Source: Candidatus Thalassarchaeaceae archaeon (GTDB taxonomy: Archaea; Thermoplasmatota; Poseidoniia; Poseidoniales; Thalassarchaeaceae). From it: a stretch of 11,480 bases of DNA. The DNA lies in contig JASLNR010000016.1 of assembly GCA_030745885.1 (NCBI GenBank), positions 1 through 11,480 on the forward strand, given 5' to 3'. The notes beneath the pieces are model-generated. The model did not search any database, was not told where the DNA came from, and saw nothing but the letters and a program-made list of their open reading frames with translations. The position numbers were made by a program, and so were the translations under genes. Positions 1-7,587 of this stretch are shown in pieces; within the stretch, counting starts at the first letter, position 1; each line of letters opens with the position of its first letter.

Positions 1-2
1 GT

Positions 3-464
3 CTTGCGCTAGGTGGGTTCACTTGGTACTTTGAAGTACCACTACAAATGCCCGGCATAGGTCTCATAGCGGCCCTTCTGACATTCTTGATTCTTGGAGC
101 CATGATAATGATCTACAGGGCCGGCCTGATTGCATGGGACCAGAACACCCGAATCGCGGTTACATCCGCGTTGATTGCCATTGTCCTGATTTACATTGTC
201 TCTATCATTGGCTCGTTCAGCGGTTGGTACCACGTCCCCTACATCCATGGAGCAGGCCCAATTGGCATAGGCTTCTCTCTATTCGTCGTAGGGATAGGAG
301 CTCTATGTTTGGTCGCAGACTTCGACTTCATCGAAAAGGGAGTGGAGAGAGGAGCCCCCAAACAATTGGAGTGGAGAGCGGCCTTTGGGCTGATGGTCAC
401 ACTAATTTGGCTCTATCTAGAGATTCTCAAACTACTAGCCAAGATTGCAGCCTCGAGGCGCTAG
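3..464 (+). CDS. Bax inhibitor-1 / YccA-like (BaxI_1) membrane protein, 5' truncated by window edge
   Basis: This is the C-terminal part of a multi-pass membrane protein. The frame is open from base 3 with no stop. The residues before the first ATG (base 48), LALGGFTWYFEVPLQ, continue the family pattern, so the true start lies upstream of the window and ATG 48 is internal. About 153 residues are visible; I recall BaxI_1 proteins as roughly 230-280 residues. Recognisable blocks are PGIGLIAALLTF, YRAGLI, GPIGIGFSLFVVGIGAL, LVADFDFIEKG and APKQLEWRAAFGL followed by TLIWLYLEILKLLAK. These match the C-terminal half of the actinobacterial/archaeal BaxI_1 type (related to YccA). Several hydrophobic segments are evident. 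Bax inhibitor relatives are linked to cation leak and stress responses, but the function here is unknown. The exporter gene follows after 3 bases, so the two are probably co-transcribed. The family call is from remembered motifs. Confidence 0.85.
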   Translation, partial: LALGGFTWYFEVPLQMPGIGLIAALLTFLILGAMIMIYRAGLIAWDQNTRIAVTSALIAIVLIYIVSIIGSFSGWYHVPYIHGAGPIGIGFSLFVVGIGALCLVADFDFIEKGVERGAPKQLEWRAAFGLMVTLIWLYLEILKLLAKIAASRR

Positions 465-467
465 GAG

Positions 468-1103
468 ATGGATACTGAGGTCATAGCACAATTGGCCGCT
501 GCCGGGATAGCCCTCGGAATCATCGAGGGCATCAAACCAGGCCCGCTTCTGACTATGGTCATCAGGGAGTCCCTTTCGAAGGGCCTGAAGGCTGGCATGT
601 GGACGGCCGCGGCCCCCATCTTCACCGACGGCCCGATGATAATCGCTAGCCTCTTCCTCGCTGGCTGGATGGCCACGCAACCCCCTATTCTATTCTCGAT
701 ATCTCTCTTAGGAGCCTTGTTCTTAGCAAAAATGGGCTTCGAGTGCTTCTCCTTGGAGCCCCCTGACCCAGACTCCGAACCCGACGCCTCTGGCTCGTTC
801 AAGCGAGGGGTGCTGACCAATCTTCTGAACCCCAATGTGTACATGTTCTGGTTCTTGATCGGAGGTCCCCTGATGGCCTCGGCAGCGGAACAGGAGCCTC
901 TGGCACCTATCTTGTATGCCATATGCTTCCTAATCACCATAATTCTAGTCAAGGCATCCATCGCTTGGCTTTTCGTCGGTGGCGGCACCTGGTTGTCCCC
1001 CAGTAAGTACCGCATCGCTATGGTCATCTGCGGGTTGGCGATGCTCGGCTTCGCCGTCAGCTTCGCATATCAGGCCTATGGGCTGTACCCGGACGTGTTC
1101 TAG
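468..1103 (+). CDS. LysE/RhtB-family amino-acid exporter
   Basis: This 211-residue integral membrane protein is of typical LysE/RhtB length. The family signature KPGP is at residues 23-26, followed by a glycine-rich first helix region and TDGP at 53-56. A charged loop rich in Asp, Glu and Pro (about 96-110) comes before the second repeat. That repeat carries NLLNPNVYMFWFLIGGP (118-134), the counterpart of the usual NPK/NPN motif. Members export amino acids such as lysine, threonine or homoserine, driven by proton motive force; the substrate here cannot be read from sequence. The ATG lies 3 bases after the preceding TAG, and the GGAG next to the start overlaps the upstream stop, which suggests translational coupling with the BaxI_1-like gene. 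Its own stop overlaps the stop of the convergent lipoprotein gene. A second, divergent member of the family begins at 11093. Confidence 0.88.
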   Translation: MDTEVIAQLAAAGIALGIIEGIKPGPLLTMVIRESLSKGLKAGMWTAAAPIFTDGPMIIASLFLAGWMATQPPILFSISLLGALFLAKMGFECFSLEPPDPDSEPDASGSFKRGVLTNLLNPNVYMFWFLIGGPLMASAAEQEPLAPILYAICFLITIILVKASIAWLFVGGGTWLSPSKYRIAMVICGLAMLGFAVSFAYQAYGLYPDVF

Positions 1104-2554
1104 AGGGTACCCGGACCGCCGATTGGCAGTTCGGTCAGGGTGCCGTTGCCGCGCAGCGAAGGACCGATTGTCATGGTGCCGAAGATACCAATCTCACCAC
1201 CCACGTTGTGAGCGAGTCCGAACCATGCCCTACCATACTGATCAATGATGATGTCATTGAAGTCGCCGAAGCCACCGCACCTGTTGAAACCGCAGTCGGC
1301 TGTGGTGTCGAGAGGGTCCCCCCACGCATTGACCTGCACCGTGGTCATCAGAGGCATCGGGCTGAACGCGTCGGAGATTACAGTCAGGTAACCATTCCAC
1401 GTATCCCCCCCAGAGTCCCCTAGGTATCCCAATGCGACCTGTCCGGGACCACCCGCGGTCAGAACGGGGAAACCAGTTCCGTTGAGACCGATTGGCGGAG
1501 CCACCATCAACGGCTCACTCCACGTATCTCCCTCGTTCATTGAGTACGAGTAGTAGGGCATGTTGTCAGAACCCATCCACATCGCGTGGACATTGTTCTC
1601 CGAATCTGGGTAGACCTGCGCCTCCTCGAAGTTCCAAGTCTCCGCCGTCCCGGTGGTCTCCGTCGGCAGTGGGTGCTCGGTCCATGTTAGGCCACCGTTC
1701 GTGCTACGGTAGATGGAGTAACCTTCACCGTCATCACAGCCCCTGTTACCGCGGTAGAAGTTGCCGTTGTCAGATCCCATGATATGTCCCGTGAGACCAC
1801 CACTGTTGCAGCTCGTCGGTGCACCCGGGACCTCCGGACCCCATGTCAGACCACCATCATTGCTTGAAGAGCAAACTGGATAGGGATAGTTCCCGTTGAC
1901 GCAGAAAACCCACGTTGTCGGATGGAATAGCGCTGGGTAGGGCGAGGAAGCGATGGTCTGGTGGTCCTGCACTGACCAGCCAGTCGCAACGGATGGGCCA
2001 GTCCAACTACCTCCTTCGTTGTCTGACCACTCCACGGTCATGCCTAGGAGAGCATGCATGTCGAACTTCATCACCCGGTCTGTCCATGGGTCGACGTAGA
2101 CGTACGGATCGTTGCTGTTGGCTACGGGCGCGAACACGCTGTACACATCTTCGCAAACGTAGTCGCTGACGTTCATCATTCCAATCAACCCAGAGCAGCG
2201 CACAATCGCTGTCGAGCCCGAATCTCCGTTGCCCCAACTGGTCATGTACAGGTTGTCGGCCGACGTGACCCCTATGGTCGGCTCGAAAGTGGTCATCCCG
2301 ATTCCATAGTAGGTGCCGACTGCGCATGCAGGGGCGTTGTTGCCAACCAGCACAGAGGTCCCGTTGAACACGTCCGAGATTTTGGTGGCATCGCTGGCGT
2401 TGGCATAGTGGTACCAGGTGTTGTTGGCGATACCCTCAGGACACAACTCATCGAATACCCCCTTCTCCACAACCACAACCTTCTCCTCGCTGAAGCAGCC
2501 CCCGAGGGGGGCTGAAACCACCACCAACACGAGCATCATCGCTGTGACACGCAC
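1100..2554 (-). CDS. Asp-box (BNR/sialidase-like) beta-propeller lipoprotein, downstream copy
   Basis: This is a predicted surface lipoprotein of 484 residues. The N terminus has a basic residue, a hydrophobic stretch and a lipobox LGGC with Cys20, so the mature protein should be lipid-anchored outside the cell. Asp-box motifs (SxDxGxTW-like) occur at 177-184 (SDNEGGSW), 231-238 (SNDGGLTW), 284-291 (STNGGLTW) and 338-345 (SMNEGDTW). Their spacing of 53-54 residues is as expected for beta-propeller blades. The protein is clearly paralogous to the gene just upstream (2599-4125): both share TWYHY, TFEPTIG, SNDPYxYVD, KFDMHAL, QDHQ and CGGFGDF. The first Asp-box of that copy is missing here; Cys120 and Cys134 sit in the equivalent stretch. 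The start is GTG at 2554. An ATG 15 bases downstream would remove the positively charged Arg2. Enzymatic activity and substrate are unknown, and sialidase catalytic residues were not identified. Confidence 0.85.
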   Translation of the reverse strand: MRVTAMMLVLVVVSAPLGGCFSEEKVVVVEKGVFDELCPEGIANNTWYHYANASDATKISDVFNGTSVLVGNNAPACAVGTYYGIGMTTFEPTIGVTSADNLYMTSWGNGDSGSTAIVRCSGLIGMMNVSDYVCEDVYSVFAPVANSNDPYVYVDPWTDRVMKFDMHALLGMTVEWSDNEGGSWTGPSVATGWSVQDHQTIASSPYPALFHPTTWVFCVNGNYPYPVCSSSNDGGLTWGPEVPGAPTSCNSGGLTGHIMGSDNGNFYRGNRGCDDGEGYSIYRSTNGGLTWTEHPLPTETTGTAETWNFEEAQVYPDSENNVHAMWMGSDNMPYYSYSMNEGDTWSEPLMVAPPIGLNGTGFPVLTAGGPGQVALGYLGDSGGDTWNGYLTVISDAFSPMPLMTTVQVNAWGDPLDTTADCGFNRCGGFGDFNDIIIDQYGRAWFGLAHNVGGEIGIFGTMTIGPSLRGNGTLTELPIGGPGTL

Positions 2555-2598
2555 GACCCACGGTCAGGACTCGCATACATCAGATGAACGGCAGCGCG

Positions 2599-4125
2599 TC
2601 ATCCCATCAGCAGTGTTGTGTTGCCACCAGAAGGGAGCACAGGGAGGTATGTGAGATCGCCATACAAGGCGGGCCCCTCAGTCAAGGTCCCGATGACTGC
2701 TTCGTCAAAACCGGCCGCGTTGTGAGCGAGGGCTATCCAAGGACGCCCCTCATCATCGATTTCGACGTCGATGAAGTCACCGAATCCACCGCAACGAACG
2801 TTGCCGCAGTCGGATGTAATATCCAGAGGATCGTCCGGCAGATTCACCGCCACACTGGTAATCAAAGGGTGCTCGGCGAACGCATCGGTCATTATCGCCA
2901 TGTACCCCCCCCAACCGACACCCCCCACGGTCGAGTTGTTAGCACCCACGTCGTTGACCTCGCCGATGTAGCCGACCACCACTCTCCCCTCCGCGCCTGC
3001 GAAGATGGTCGGGAAACCGGTCTCTGTCACACCCGGAGCTGCCACCATCATTGGCTCGCTCCAAGTGTTGCCCTGATCCCGAGAGTAGGCATACCATGGC
3101 ATCTGGTCGTTGCTTATCCAAGTCGCATGGAGATTGCCTCCATCATCAACAGCCGTGGCGACCTCATGTGAGTGCCAACCCTGCTGCATACCGACTTCCG
3201 TAGTTATCGTATGCTCTGTCCAGGTATACCCCCCATCCAGAGAGCGGTAGACGGCCGGCCCCTCACACGACGGGTTGCCCCTGTAGACAGCGCCATCTAT
3301 GCCACCTGCTACATGGCCATGCAGTCCCGAGCACTGTGGGAAGCTACTGCTTGGAAATCCGATTCTCTGCACATCCCAAGACAGCCCACCATTCAGCGAA
3401 CGTGAGCACTGTGCTCCCGCTGCTGGTGAGCCAGTGTTGATGCAGTAGACGTAGATCACCTCATGGAAAGCCGTTACACCGGGTGGCGGGGGCATCGAGG
3501 CGATGCTCTGGTGGTCTTGGGTAACGTAGTATCCCTCTACGGGGTACGGTGCGCTCCAGGTGTCGCCGTCGTTGTCCGAGTACTCCACGAACATCGCTGC
3601 GAGAGCGTGCATGTCGAACTTGACTAGCCTATCAGTGAACTTATCCACGTAGATGTAGGGGTCGTTTGAGTTAGGGGTCTGCCCAGAGTCTTCATCTATC
3701 GTTCCGAATGGTCCAACATCCTCCCAAGTCTGTCCTTGGTCCCGAGATCTGATGATGTGAGTACCATCACCTAGACCGTTCCAGCTAGTGAAGAATATAG
3801 CCCCCGAGGCGGTGATTCCGATAGTCGGCTCGAAGGTGTCGAATCCAGTCCCATAGTAGGTGGCGTTGGAGAAGTATGGAGTACTGTTACCGCTCAAGTT
3901 TGCTGTGATGTTTGCCGCAGACAAAGCAGCCTCATCGGTGGCATCAACGGCCCATGGGGCTGATACCGAGCCGGGATAGTGGTACCAGGTCGTGATGGGG
4001 ATTTCCTGATCAAAGATGAAGGGGCCCTCCTTGACATACACTTCCTCCTCATCGTCCCACCAGAGACATCCGGTGATAGTGGAACTCAACATCAGCAGCA
4101 CAAGCAGCGAAGCAATCCTCCTCAT
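2599..4125 (-). CDS. Asp-box (BNR/sialidase-like) beta-propeller lipoprotein, upstream copy
   Basis: This is a predicted surface lipoprotein of 508 residues from the ATG at 4125 (MRRIASLLVLL...). A longer frame starting at 4230 overlaps the upstream SDR gene and would place 35 Arg/Cys-rich residues before the signal peptide, so I reject it. The lipobox is ITGC with Cys20, followed by an acidic tether (WWDDEEE). Five Asp-boxes are present: 127-134 (SRDQGQTW), 183-190 (SDNDGDTW), 243-250 (SLNGGLSW), 295-302 (SLDGGYTW) and 348-355 (SRDQGNTW), a 52-60 residue period fitting a multi-bladed propeller. The C-terminal block DPLDITSDCGNVRCGGFGD is shared almost intact with the neighbouring paralogue at 1100-2554. 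The gene starts 7 bases after the SDR stop, so co-transcription is likely. Asp-box folds occur in sialidases, other glycosidases and purely structural or binding proteins, so no reaction is assigned. Confidence 0.87.
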   Translation of the reverse strand: MRRIASLLVLLMLSSTITGCLWWDDEEEVYVKEGPFIFDQEIPITTWYHYPGSVSAPWAVDATDEAALSAANITANLSGNSTPYFSNATYYGTGFDTFEPTIGITASGAIFFTSWNGLGDGTHIIRSRDQGQTWEDVGPFGTIDEDSGQTPNSNDPYIYVDKFTDRLVKFDMHALAAMFVEYSDNDGDTWSAPYPVEGYYVTQDHQSIASMPPPPGVTAFHEVIYVYCINTGSPAAGAQCSRSLNGGLSWDVQRIGFPSSSFPQCSGLHGHVAGGIDGAVYRGNPSCEGPAVYRSLDGGYTWTEHTITTEVGMQQGWHSHEVATAVDDGGNLHATWISNDQMPWYAYSRDQGNTWSEPMMVAAPGVTETGFPTIFAGAEGRVVVGYIGEVNDVGANNSTVGGVGWGGYMAIMTDAFAEHPLITSVAVNLPDDPLDITSDCGNVRCGGFGDFIDVEIDDEGRPWIALAHNAAGFDEAVIGTLTEGPALYGDLTYLPVLPSGGNTTLLMG

Positions 4126-4132
4126 CTTCTTC

Positions 4133-5164
4133 TCACTTATCCTTCTCAAGCAGGCCCGGCACCGAATCGAGCACCGAATCTCTGGCCGACTTCCATGACA
4201 TCCCCAACTCCCGCTCCGCCGGCGTTGCATCCCAGTACAGCTTCCTTCTCAGATGCTGTCTTGCCCAGGACAGTGTTATTCGCTTGTCGAAGAGCGGACC
4301 AAAGACCAATGCAATCAGATAGGGGACAGTGAATTTCGGGGTCTTGAGTTCTGGGTACTCCTCCCTTAGAGTCCTCGAAATCTCAGAGAACTGCATATCC
4401 CCGCTCACCGTCAGGTACCTCCCGGCGTTCCGACCCATGGTCAATGCCCTCACATGAGCCTCAGCGACATCTCTCACATCGACAATGTTGATTTGTATAG
4501 GAATCAACAGGGGAACTTTTCTCTTGACCAAGGCGTTCAGGAAAGAGAGCGATCCTCGCAGGTGTATCTTGCTCAGTGGAGGGCCGAAGACCACACTCGG
4601 GTGGATTGTAACCATCCTAGGCTTCCCTTCTCCTCCATCCCTCGAATGCCAATCTCTCACAACCCTCTCTGCCATCACCTTGGCCAACCCGTATGGGTTG
4701 CCGTCAAGCGTCGCATCGTCAGCCCAAGTTTCGGTGGTCAGTGTCTCCCCATCCCTCCACTTCATCGGCCTTATCGCCGCAGTTGATGAAGTGTGGACCA
4801 ATCTCTCCACAGTCCCTGTGGCATCGATTGCCGCAATTACATTCTGAGTGCCTATCACACTGGGATCGACAATTTGTCTCTGTGGGTCCTTTGCACTAAT
4901 CCTCACCGCCGCAGCGGTGTGTATCAGATCAGTGCACCCGGCGATGGCAGCATGCACCGAATCTGCATCAAACAAGTCCATCTCGACAATCTCGAGCGAC
5001 CCACCTTCGGCTATCGGCAATGCTCTCAGGTGTTCGACCCTGATGGGGTCTGAGGAGTCCCTAACGGTCGCTCTGACGTCCCTACCACGGGCGAGCAGGT
5101 TGGCTACCACGTGACTGCCGATGTAACCACTTGCCCCAGTAACCGTGACAACTCCGCCGCTCAC
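4133..5164 (-). CDS. NAD(P)-dependent extended SDR (epimerase/dehydratase or dihydroflavonol-reductase-like)
   Basis: This 343-residue cytoplasmic oxidoreductase of the extended short-chain dehydrogenase family starts at GTG 5164; the open frame just upstream offers no ATG. The Rossmann glycine motif GASGYIG is at residues 10-16 (TGxxGxIG type). R34 near the end of strand 2 (ATVRDSS) hints at NADP preference. MDLFDADS at 62-69 is the usual Asp-containing adenine-binding segment. The catalytic set is Ser126/Ser127 (HTSSTAA), Tyr158 and Lys162 (YGLAK). HPSVVFGPP is the typical post-catalytic block, and DVRDVAEAHVRAL is also a family signature. The pattern resembles dihydroflavonol-4-reductase, cinnamoyl-CoA reductase and 3-beta-HSD-like enzymes more than nucleotide-sugar epimerases, but the substrate is open. 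It lies 38 bases after the HAD gene and 7 before the first lipoprotein gene, within the minus-strand series. Confidence 0.87.
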   Translation of the reverse strand: MSGGVVTVTGASGYIGSHVVANLLARGRDVRATVRDSSDPIRVEHLRALPIAEGGSLEIVEMDLFDADSVHAAIAGCTDLIHTAAAVRISAKDPQRQIVDPSVIGTQNVIAAIDATGTVERLVHTSSTAAIRPMKWRDGETLTTETWADDATLDGNPYGLAKVMAERVVRDWHSRDGGEGKPRMVTIHPSVVFGPPLSKIHLRGSLSFLNALVKRKVPLLIPIQINIVDVRDVAEAHVRALTMGRNAGRYLTVSGDMQFSEISRTLREEYPELKTPKFTVPYLIALVFGPLFDKRITLSWARQHLRRKLYWDATPAERELGMSWKSARDSVLDSVPGLLEKDK

Positions 5165-5202
5165 GATTCCGGCAGGGGCTGGTGTGATTGAGGGTTTCTC
5201 CC

Positions 5203-5988
5203 CTATCTGGCTAGCTCGGCAACTGAGCCGACTACCAAACTAGGACTCTGGGTAGCCGCTTCGAGATCTTCCCTCGTGGCCTCACCACTCAGGACCAGCA
5301 CCCCGTGGACACCCGCCCTCTCCGCCATCTCTATGTCGGTGTAGAGACGGTCTCCCACCATCGCGCATTGATCGGGGCGCAGCCCCAACGCCTCGACCTT
5401 GTGTAGTATCATCCCGGCGTTCGGCTTGCCGCAAACATGCTCGGGGCGCACGCCTGTGGTCGCTTCGAAGAGCTCCATGTAGGCCCCGGTGTCAGGCAGG
5501 CCACCATCTGGCGAAGGGCAGACTGTGTCGGGATGACTCGCGACCATCGGGATCCCCTTGTGGAGGTGAATCGAAGCCGTGCTGAGCTTCTCGTAGGTGA
5601 TTTCGGTATCGTAGCCCAGCACGACGTACTGCGGATTCGTCGAATCGGTCGAGACGCCAGCATCCTCGAGCATCTGGCGCATCCCTGCCGTCCCGACCAG
5701 GTAGGTCTCGGAAACGCCGTTCGAGTCCAGCCACGAGAGCAGGTCGTGTGTAGAGAGAAGGACGTCTTCCGCCGACGCCGGCACTCCCATCCCCTGTAGC
5801 TTCTCGACGTACTGGTCGACGGAACGACTCGAGTTGTTCGACAGGAAGAAACGTCGAGTCCCTGATCCCTCCAGCCGAGCGAGGAAGTCGAGTGCACCTT
5901 CGATTAGTTGGTCACCCAGATATAAGGTACCGTCGAGGTCGAGGAACACGGCCTCTATTCCTTCCAGAGTCTGGTCTATCCCTGCCAT
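5203..5988 (-). CDS. HAD-superfamily IIA hydrolase (NagD / phosphoglycolate phosphatase-like)
   Basis: This 261-residue soluble phosphatase has all four HAD motifs. Motif I is DLDGT at residues 17-21, with nucleophile Asp17 and acid/base Asp19. Motif II is SNNSS at 50-54 (Ser50). Motif III Lys188 lies in GKPNAGM, and motif IV is GDRLYTDIEMA with Asp213 and Asp218. The large cap between motifs II and III, with LGYDTEITYEKL and SHPDTVCPS, marks subclass IIA, which includes NagD, 4-nitrophenylphosphatase and phosphoglycolate or glycerol-phosphate phosphatases. The exact substrate cannot be told. The start is ATG 5988, 9 bases after the stop of the flavoprotein gene. The spacer contains GATGATC, close to an archaeal ribosome-binding site. 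Next to a lipid-type reductase, a phosphatase acting on a glycerol or isoprenoid phosphate is conceivable, but a housekeeping damage-control role is equally possible. Confidence 0.88.
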   Translation of the reverse strand: MAGIDQTLEGIEAVFLDLDGTLYLGDQLIEGALDFLARLEGSGTRRFFLSNNSSRSVDQYVEKLQGMGVPASAEDVLLSTHDLLSWLDSNGVSETYLVGTAGMRQMLEDAGVSTDSTNPQYVVLGYDTEITYEKLSTASIHLHKGIPMVASHPDTVCPSPDGGLPDTGAYMELFEATTGVRPEHVCGKPNAGMILHKVEALGLRPDQCAMVGDRLYTDIEMAERAGVHGVLVLSGEATREDLEAATQSPSLVVGSVAELAR

Positions 5989-5997
5989 CTGATCATC

Positions 5998-7377
5998 TCA
6001 TGGGAGCATTATAGTCTTGAAAAGGAACCACTTGCTGAAGAGCTTTTCCTGAGCATCCTTGCTAGCGATCATCTCCGACATCATCTTGCCAATCTCCTCC
6101 TTCCTCGAGGCCTTCTTGATGAAGAAGTTAGAGATGAGCTTCCACTTCATCATCCCCTGCAACCTCTTCGAGTTGGTCAATTCCTTGCCCAACTCACCCC
6201 ACATCTCCTCCATGTAAGCCACTGCAGCATCCTCAGGGAACCCATCAGAGTGCAACTCCTTGTCGAAGTGCCTACTACTCATTTTGGCTGTCAGCAACGC
6301 GTTTCCTATGCCCTCCCCGCTGAATGGATCGACAAGGCTGGCTGCGTCCCCAACGGCCATGGCCCCAGCCATCGCCGCTCTTCTGGGCTGGTACGAAGGC
6401 GCATCCTTCCTCGGAGAGCCGAATGGGAGCTGCCACCCTTTCTGTGAGTTTGGGACTAAGGTAGCGTTCGCAAACCTCTTTTTGAATACAGGATGCTCCT
6501 CAATGACCCACCTCTGTATCTGCTTGAGGGAACTCTTCTTCCCCTTCTTTTTCTGCTTTCTCTGTTCGGATATGAGCATACCACATCCGACATTAATCAC
6601 TCCCTCTTTGACCGGGAAGAGCCAGAAGTATCCGGGAAGCACCTCGTCAATGAAATGAATCTCAATCGGTCCTTCTGAGCCCCCCAATCCCTCCACATTC
6701 TCCCAATACTCGCGGTAGCCTCCGCAGAAGTGCTCGTCGTCCCTATGCGGCTCTTCGTGAATCTCAGTGATTTTGCGCGACACAGGGCAGTTGTAACCTC
6801 CAGCACCTACTGTCAAGGGAGCTGAGAAGGAGATCTCAGGCTCCTCGGAACGCGCACCTCCAGTTTTACCACTGACCCCAACTATCCTCTGTTCTCCATC
6901 TTCCACCTCAACAGCGACATCATTCACAGAGAAACCTTGGATTACCGATCCCCCGGCTTCTAACACCATCTCAGTGGCGCGCTTGAACAGCATGTAGTCG
7001 AATTGAACTCTTGGTAAGGCATAGCCCGACAGCAAACCCTTCGCCTCGTAGGACTCCTTGGGCAGCATCACCCTTACTTCCGAGCCATTCGGACTCCCGA
7101 AGACGATTGAGTCGACGACGTAATGGGGAGTGGATTCGACCATAGGGAGTACGCCGAGTTCCTCGACGTGGGACAGCGACTTGCCACCAACCGCGTCACC
7201 ACACGGCTTGTCACGTGGCCAGACCTCCTTCTCGAGCAACAGTACACGGCAGCCGTTCAACGCGTTGTACGCAGCCGCGGCTGAGCCCCCTGGCCCCCCA
7301 CCTACGACTATTACATCGAATGCGGAACCGTCATCCGGCACAACTCCCGTGTCTATAGGATGCTCCCACTGCTCCAT
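5998..7377 (-). CDS. Geranylgeranyl reductase-family FAD-dependent oxidoreductase
   Basis: This is a flavoprotein of 459 residues from ATG 7377. In-frame ATGs at 7425 and 7440 are alternatives. I prefer 7377 because a GGTGAG stands 3 bases upstream and the FAD-binding fold then begins about 20 residues in. The dinucleotide-binding motif GGGPGG is at 26-31, with the ribose-binding Glu at 49 (LLLEK). RDKPCGD (55-61) is the family's conserved Cys-Gly segment. YFWLFPVKEGVINVGCG (about 250-266) is the typical sheet, and GDAASLVDPFSGEGIGNAL (about 343-361) is the second FAD/substrate motif. In archaea such enzymes saturate the geranylgeranyl chains of membrane lipids. Related bacterial enzymes reduce other prenyl groups, so the exact substrate is inferred. 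A Lys-rich insertion (EQRKQKKKGKK) lies before the C-terminal part. It is first in the five-gene minus-strand series and divergent from the YczE-like gene. Confidence 0.87.
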   Translation of the reverse strand: MEQWEHPIDTGVVPDDGSAFDVIVVGGGPGGSAAAAYNALNGCRVLLLEKEVWPRDKPCGDAVGGKSLSHVEELGVLPMVESTPHYVVDSIVFGSPNGSEVRVMLPKESYEAKGLLSGYALPRVQFDYMLFKRATEMVLEAGGSVIQGFSVNDVAVEVEDGEQRIVGVSGKTGGARSEEPEISFSAPLTVGAGGYNCPVSRKITEIHEEPHRDDEHFCGGYREYWENVEGLGGSEGPIEIHFIDEVLPGYFWLFPVKEGVINVGCGMLISEQRKQKKKGKKSSLKQIQRWVIEEHPVFKKRFANATLVPNSQKGWQLPFGSPRKDAPSYQPRRAAMAGAMAVGDAASLVDPFSGEGIGNALLTAKMSSRHFDKELHSDGFPEDAAVAYMEEMWGELGKELTNSKRLQGMMKWKLISNFFIKKASRKEEIGKMMSEMIASKDAQEKLFSKWFLFKTIMLP

Positions 7378-7587
7378 CGACTCACCGTATTCACCTAAGG
7401 GACTCCTTGCATTCAAACTATGCATCGATTCGATTCGCATCCCAAATCTCGCTGGGGGAGGCTTTCAGCACCCCGTGCCACTCCGATTGGGTTCAAGGCT
7501 GAAGTCCCATCGTGTGCCATGGGCGTGCTTTCCTTACTACGCCCGGCCAAGGAGGTCCCCACTACTTGGTGGAGCGCCACCGACCCG
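7378..7587. other. Divergent intergenic region between flavoprotein and YczE-like genes
   Basis: This spacer of about 210 bases lies between two divergent starts and should hold promoters for both directions. Weak TATA-like stretches are TTTGAAT on the minus strand (around 7410-7416), about 35 bases from the flavoprotein ATG, and TTCAAACTAT on the plus strand (around 7411-7420). Neither is convincing. The overlapping repeat CGATTCGATTCG sits at about 7426-7437. No RNA gene was recognised. If the longer reading frames on either strand were used, the spacer would vanish and the two 5' ends would overlap. Confidence 0.4.
7381..7386 (-). promoter_or_regulatory. Ribosome-binding site GGTGAG deciding the flavoprotein start
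   Basis: On the minus strand GGTGAG is followed by TCG and then the ATG at 7377. It matches the archaeal Shine-Dalgarno core GGTGA, although the 3-base spacing is short. It supports ATG 7377 over the in-frame ATGs further upstream. Confidence 0.5.

Noticed and set aside
461..1027. A 188-codon open frame on the minus strand opposite the LysE-family exporter
   Set aside because: Its translation has no recognisable domain and lies wholly within a clear coding gene on the other strand.
2584..3171. A 195-codon plus-strand frame over the lipoprotein gene
   Set aside because: It is rich in His, Arg and Pro with no family motif, typical of a mirror frame of a GC-leaning coding region.
4126..4230. 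N-terminal extension of the upstream lipoprotein to 4230
   Set aside because: It overlaps the end of the SDR gene and adds 35 Arg/Cys-rich residues ahead of a perfect signal peptide. The ATG at 4125 is the natural start.
7480..7512. Possible tRNA T-loop (GGGTTCAAGGC) in the divergent spacer
   Set aside because: The flanking bases do not form a T stem, and no acceptor, D or anticodon arms could be found around it.
7420..7587. Extended start of the YczE-like protein at 7420
   Set aside because: The extra residues are polar, unlike the family, and would overlap the 5' end of the divergent flavoprotein frame. The first membrane helix follows directly after ATG 7588.
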